DNA from: Rhizobiales bacterium CCH3-A5
GTDB lineage: Bacteria; Pseudomonadota; Alphaproteobacteria; Rhizobiales; Beijerinckiaceae
Length of the DNA stretch: 7,203 bases
Reading direction: 5' to 3'
Assembly: GCA_001556025.1 (NCBI GenBank)
Contig: LSIB01000096.1
Location: 1 to 7,203, forward strand
Both the position numbers and the translations under genes were made by a program. Below are positions 5,129 through 7,203 of this stretch, piece after piece. The notes beneath the pieces were generated by a model. It was not told where the DNA came from. It worked only from the letters and a program-made list of their open reading frames with translations, and ran no database searches. Position 1 is the first letter of the stretch, and each line of letters begins with the position of its first letter.

Positions 5129-5179
5129 TGACTAGTCATGCTCCGCGAGTCGCGTGATTCTGGCAACCCCGCAAATGCG
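5129..5179. repeat. Cluster of three short palindromes between the two RHH genes
   Basis: TGACTAGTCA (5129-5138), CGCGA-G-TCGCG (5144-5154) and CGCAAATGCG (5170-5179) lie in the 75-base gap directly in front of the second RHH gene. They may be operators or a second centromere-like site; no clear promoter was seen. Confidence 0.4.
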
Positions 5180-5191
5180 AGATTCTTTGCC

Positions 5192-5560
5192 TTATTTGAT
5201 CGCGCTATCCCCGATTTCGTTAACCTTTGCGTGGTCCAGAAGCAGTTGGATGCCATCGGCATAGGCAAAATTTCGCGATTCGCAAAAGGCGACCAGGCGG
5301 TTAAAGTCCTGGACACGAAGGCGAGTGTGCAGCGCTTGCGTTAGAACTGGTGTTCGCGTTCGCCGACGAATTTCCACAGGTTCTCGAGATTCAAACCCGC
5401 TTCGACTGGCTGCCTGATCGAGGCGTCGGCGCTCAGAGGCGGACAGATCGGGAATTGAGTCGGTGGGTTGGAAGTCCGACAGGTCTGTCAAAGCGCCCAT
5501 CGATGAGGCTGAAGGGCGCTTTTCATCTATGGCTCCAAGACCAAAGGGATCCTTTGCCAT
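5192..5560 (-). CDS. Ribbon-helix-helix partition partner of ParA (ParG/VirC2-like arrangement)
   Basis: A 122-residue protein whose ATG shares one base with the parA stop (TAATG), so the two are translationally coupled. Residues 1-57 look disordered and polar. An arginine-rich segment (about 58-69, EIRRRTRT) precedes an RHH-like fold: strand LTQALHTRLR, helix QDFNRLVAFCESR, helix ADGIQLLLDHA. Flexible basic N-terminal region plus C-terminal RHH, next to a ParA ATPase, is the plan of ParG, omega and similar centromere-binding proteins, whose N-terminal arm stimulates the ATPase. VirC1/VirC2 of Agrobacterium pair a ParA relative with an RHH protein in the same way. No ParB-type HTH is present. 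The role in partition is inferred from fold and position. Confidence 0.7.
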   Translation of the reverse strand: MAKDPFGLGAIDEKRPSASSMGALTDLSDFQPTDSIPDLSASERRRLDQAASRSGFESREPVEIRRRTRTPVLTQALHTRLRVQDFNRLVAFCESRNFAYADGIQLLLDHAKVNEIGDSAIK

Positions 5561-6246
5561 TAAGCTGCCCTCCCCTTCGCCTTGGCTTGAAGACGAAGTA
5601 AATCAACGACTTCCGCTGTGAAATTTGCAGCATTTTTGATTGCGTTCACGACACCGCTTACTTCCTTCGGATCAAGTTCGTCCAAGGCTAGCCGCTCTGC
5701 AAGCATTTCGCGATAAGCCTGCCTTGAAACAAGCTCTGTGCTCAAGACTGTCAAGTTGCGCTCGGCTAGTGTTTCATAAAGTTTCTTTTTCATACGTGTA
5801 GGAATTGCAGCGCTTGTTCTTGTCATCAAAAAAACGTATGGTATCGGTCGATCATAATCTTGCTCGATATCCAACACGTACTTTACTGTCTCCGCTGCGC
5901 CGCGAGTTTCTAAAGGCCCCTCTTGGATGGGCATGATCACAAGATCAGCTCGACTGATTGCGCGGGAGACACGCAAATTCGCGGTTCCTTCAAGGTCAAT
6001 GATGACGAACTGATATTCAGCCGCCGCTTCCCTGATTATTGGCGCGATAGTGTCTTCTCGTGCGTCTGCTCGCACCACGACCTTTGACTTCGAATTCCCC
6101 TGCCGCCAGTGGTCGATCGTGCTTCGCGGATCAGCATCAATCACGATCACGCTGGCGCCTTGTGCGGCGAGCGTTGTCGCTAAAAGAAGGGCTGCGGTTG
6201 ATTTTCCCGCACCACCCTTTGGATTGGCAAATGCAATGACTGGCAT
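5560..6246 (-). CDS. parA: ParA-family partition ATPase (VirC1-like)
   Basis: A 228-residue Walker-type ATPase of the small ParA class, without the N-terminal HTH of large plasmid ParAs. The deviant Walker A motif is at residues 9-17, PKGGAGKST, with the signature lysine K10. The second motif, VIDADP, is at 36-40, and the Walker B strand FVIIDLEGT has Asp84. ATP-bound dimers coat the nucleoid and move plasmid copies through contact with a centromere-bound partner. The ATG has GGAGA seven bases upstream. The next gene starts within its stop codon and supplies the likely partner. Being small and lacking a DNA-binding domain, this ParA probably does not regulate its own promoter, so its RHH partner may do so at the palindromes upstream. 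A VirC1-like role in loading transfer DNA is the main alternative. Confidence 0.93.
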   Translation of the reverse strand: MPVIAFANPKGGAGKSTAALLLATTLAAQGASVIVIDADPRSTIDHWRQGNSKSKVVVRADAREDTIAPIIREAAAEYQFVIIDLEGTANLRVSRAISRADLVIMPIQEGPLETRGAAETVKYVLDIEQDYDRPIPYVFLMTRTSAAIPTRMKKKLYETLAERNLTVLSTELVSRQAYREMLAERLALDELDPKEVSGVVNAIKNAANFTAEVVDLLRLQAKAKGRAA

Positions 6247-6282
6247 GGCGGTCTCTCCGAATGCGAGGGGAGCCTATAACCC

Positions 6283-6292
6283 GGTAGCTACC
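6283..6292. promoter_or_regulatory. Palindrome in the parA leader
   Basis: GGTAGCTACC, a perfect ten-base palindrome 37 bases upstream of the parA start codon. On the minus strand it lies just before TTATAG, a possible -10; the matching -35 is not clear. Its GGTA half-site recurs at 6301-6304 (inverted) and within the large palindrome. Confidence 0.45.
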
Positions 6293-6329
6293 AACTCCTT
6301 ACCATGTCGCGACCTGATATCAACATATC

Positions 6330-6374
6330 TGGCTGCAACCATGTTGGTACCAGATACCTACATGATTGCAGCCA
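6330..6374. repeat. 45-bp near-perfect palindrome between parA and tumE: candidate centromere/operator
   Basis: Two 20-base arms with 18 of 20 positions paired surround a five-base centre (CCAGA). Outer pair: TGGCTGCAA with TTGCAGCCA. Inner pair: CATGTTGGTA with TACCTACATG, one mismatch. It lies 84 bases upstream of parA and 77 bases upstream of the preferred tumE start, in non-coding DNA between divergent operons. Smaller related repeats (GATAT/ATATC at 6316-6329, GGTAGCTACC at 6283) surround it. A binding site for a dimeric or tetrameric protein is the most likely role, with parS first in line. Confidence 0.65.
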
Positions 6375-6399
6375 ACTTATCCCCTTCGCGAGATCGCTC

Positions 6400-6428
6400 T
6401 TGTCTTTCATATCGTCTGATGATATATG
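6400..6428 (+). promoter_or_regulatory. Promoter and operator of the TumE-TumA operon
   Basis: TTGTCT (6400-6405) and TATATG (6423-6428) with a 17-base spacer fit a moderate sigma-70 promoter, about 22 bases before the preferred tumE start. The spacer and -10 are covered by an imperfect palindrome, ATATCGTC, T, GATGATAT (6409-6425, seven of eight pairs), the likely TumA operator. Confidence 0.5.
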
Positions 6429-6450
6429 GCTAGGCGTGACAGATGAAAAC

Positions 6451-6843
6451 ATGCTGCGCCTCCTGGGATACGATCGCCGTCGGTTTTGGCTGGAGAACGG
6501 CTGGAGTATTCGCTTCCGAGTGGCATTGGTGACGGTGACACCGACACGCCCCTTTGGCGTGAAATACTCATTCACGCTGCATGATGTGGATAAAGCCCGG
6601 CTGCTCGGCTTCGATAATGCCCATGGCGTCGCGAGGGCCCAAGCCTACGATCACCGTCATCGTTTTCGGCGGACTGCCGAAATGGTGCCTTACAATTTTC
6701 AGGGAGCTGACGAACTCATTGTCGATTTCTTCGCTGCTGTCGAGCAGGCGTGCCGACAAGAGGGCGTAGTGTTCGAGTTCGTCGACGAGGACACAGAGGT
6801 GGAGGATGATGATGAAGCGGACGAGCCTGGCAACCCTTCGTAA
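6451..6843 (+). CDS. tumE: TumE-family (DUF6516) toxin
   Basis: A 130-residue protein matching the TumE/DUF6516 toxin pattern: KYSFTLHD strand at 38-45, LLGFDNAHG at 51-59, DHRHRFR at 67-73, YNF at 81-83 and the helix ELIVDFFAAVEQAC at 88-101. The F/Y-D-N...G and DHRH motifs are the family's conserved core. Residues 112-126 form an acidic tail. The frame is open from 6304, but that stretch contains the promoter and large palindrome. ATG 6451 gives the usual family N-terminus, and GTG 6436 is an alternative; neither has a strong ribosome binding site. It overlaps the antitoxin gene by 32 bases, with the toxin first. The way it poisons the cell is not well established for this family. Confidence 0.8.
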   Translation: MLRLLGYDRRRFWLENGWSIRFRVALVTVTPTRPFGVKYSFTLHDVDKARLLGFDNAHGVARAQAYDHRHRFRRTAEMVPYNFQGADELIVDFFAAVEQACRQEGVVFEFVDEDTEVEDDDEADEPGNPS

Positions 6844-7168
6844 CGAAATGCGCGCGGTGGCGCGAGGCGAGGCGACCCCGACATCACGGCCGGCGGCTCC
6901 CATGCTGGCTGCCCTCTCGGCGGAAGCACTCGATCTCCTCGGCGTGATGCTGCGGGAACATCCCCAGAATATCGGGCAGGTGGTGGCACTGACCGGGCGT
7001 GCGCAGCCCAACGTCTCGCGTTCACTCCAGCAGCTTGCCGCCCATGGGCTTGTCCGACTGGTGCGCGAAGGCCGCGAGGTCAGACCCGAACCCGTCGTCC
7101 GATCGCTGACGGTGGATTTCGCGACCGGCACGTATGAGGCGCAAAGCGTTGCGGCTTCGGCGGCCTGA
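6812..7168 (+). CDS. tumA: TumA-type HTH antitoxin (MarR-like winged helix)
   Basis: A 118-residue protein. Three ATG codons in a row (6806, 6809, 6812) are possible starts; the third lies six bases from GGAGG (6801-6805) and is preferred. Residues 30-100 form a MarR-like winged helix: LSAEALDLLGVMLREHPQNIGQ, the HTH QVVALTGRAQPNVSRSLQQLAAHGL with recognition helix NVSRSLQQL, and the wing VRLVREGREVRPEPV. The C-terminal segment SLTVDFATGTYEAQS is probably the toxin-binding part. It overlaps the TumE gene, which suggests tight coupling. Free antitoxin probably represses at 6409-6425. Confidence 0.82.
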   Translation: MKRTSLATLRNEMRAVARGEATPTSRPAAPMLAALSAEALDLLGVMLREHPQNIGQVVALTGRAQPNVSRSLQQLAAHGLVRLVREGREVRPEPVVRSLTVDFATGTYEAQSVAASAA

Positions 7169-7195
7169 GAGAACACCATGGGCGGGGAGGGGAGC

Positions 7196-7203
7196 ATGAG
7201 GGG
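7196..7203 (+). other. Possible start of a further gene cut by the window edge
   Basis: An ATG at 7196 follows GGAGGGG at a suitable distance, 27 bases after the tumA stop. Only two codons are visible, so nothing can be said about the product. Confidence 0.25.

Noticed and set aside
6376..6384. DnaA-box-like CTTATCCCC next to the palindrome
   Set aside because: Two or more mismatches to TTATCCACA and only a single copy; not enough to call an origin.
6304..6450. N-terminal extension of the TumE frame
   Set aside because: It has no family similarity and covers the large palindrome, the promoter and the operator; the downstream ATG gives the normal family length.
6568..7197. Minus-strand frame of 209 codons opposite tumE and tumA
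   Set aside because: Serine/arginine-rich sequence without motifs, fully antisense to two recognised genes.

Overview
The window looks like the replication, partition and stability region of an accessory plasmid, or a plasmid-like conjugative element, from an alphaproteobacterium, most likely Rhizobiales. The evidence is the GC-rich codon use, a MucR/Ros-type regulator, a VirD4/TraG coupling-protein tail, and a winged-helix plasmid protein of a type I associate with rhizobial and Methylobacterium plasmids. The species cannot be fixed from sequence alone. There are no tRNA, rRNA, CRISPR or transposase genes.

Layout. Positions 1-648 (+): the C-terminal end of a type IV secretion coupling protein, overlapped by a small XRE-like HTH gene, then a strong GC hairpin. 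Positions 795-1199 (-): an XRE regulator with a palindromic candidate operator in front of it, divergent from an ECF sigma factor (1331-1894, +). The sigma gene is followed by an exported glycine-zipper protein (1996-2319, +), and no anti-sigma gene is next to it. Positions 2509-3574 (-): a RelB/DinJ antitoxin and YafQ-type toxin pair with an operator/promoter, then a MucR/Ros regulator. Positions 3829-6246 (-): parA, a small ribbon-helix-helix (RHH) protein in the place of ParB, a second small RHH protein, a leader region with a convincing antisense RNA on the opposite strand, and a winged-helix candidate replication initiator. Positions 6451-7168 (+): a TumE-TumA toxin-antitoxin pair divergent from parA. 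A 45-bp near-perfect palindrome lies between the two operons and is the best candidate for a centromere or shared operator.

How it may work together. The order parA, RHH partner, antisense RNA, then initiator copies the logic of repABC plasmids (partition genes upstream, a counter-transcribed RNA in the leader, initiator last). However, the ParB-like component is a 122-residue RHH protein and the putative initiator does not look like classical RepC. The leader also has a small reading frame whose ribosome binding site lies inside the region covered by the antisense RNA, which recalls the leader-peptide control of IncFII-type plasmids. Two toxin-antitoxin pairs flank this module and would add post-segregational stability. 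The coupling protein shows that the element is, or was, mobilisable. The repABC-like control circuit built from unrelated parts is the most interesting part of the window.
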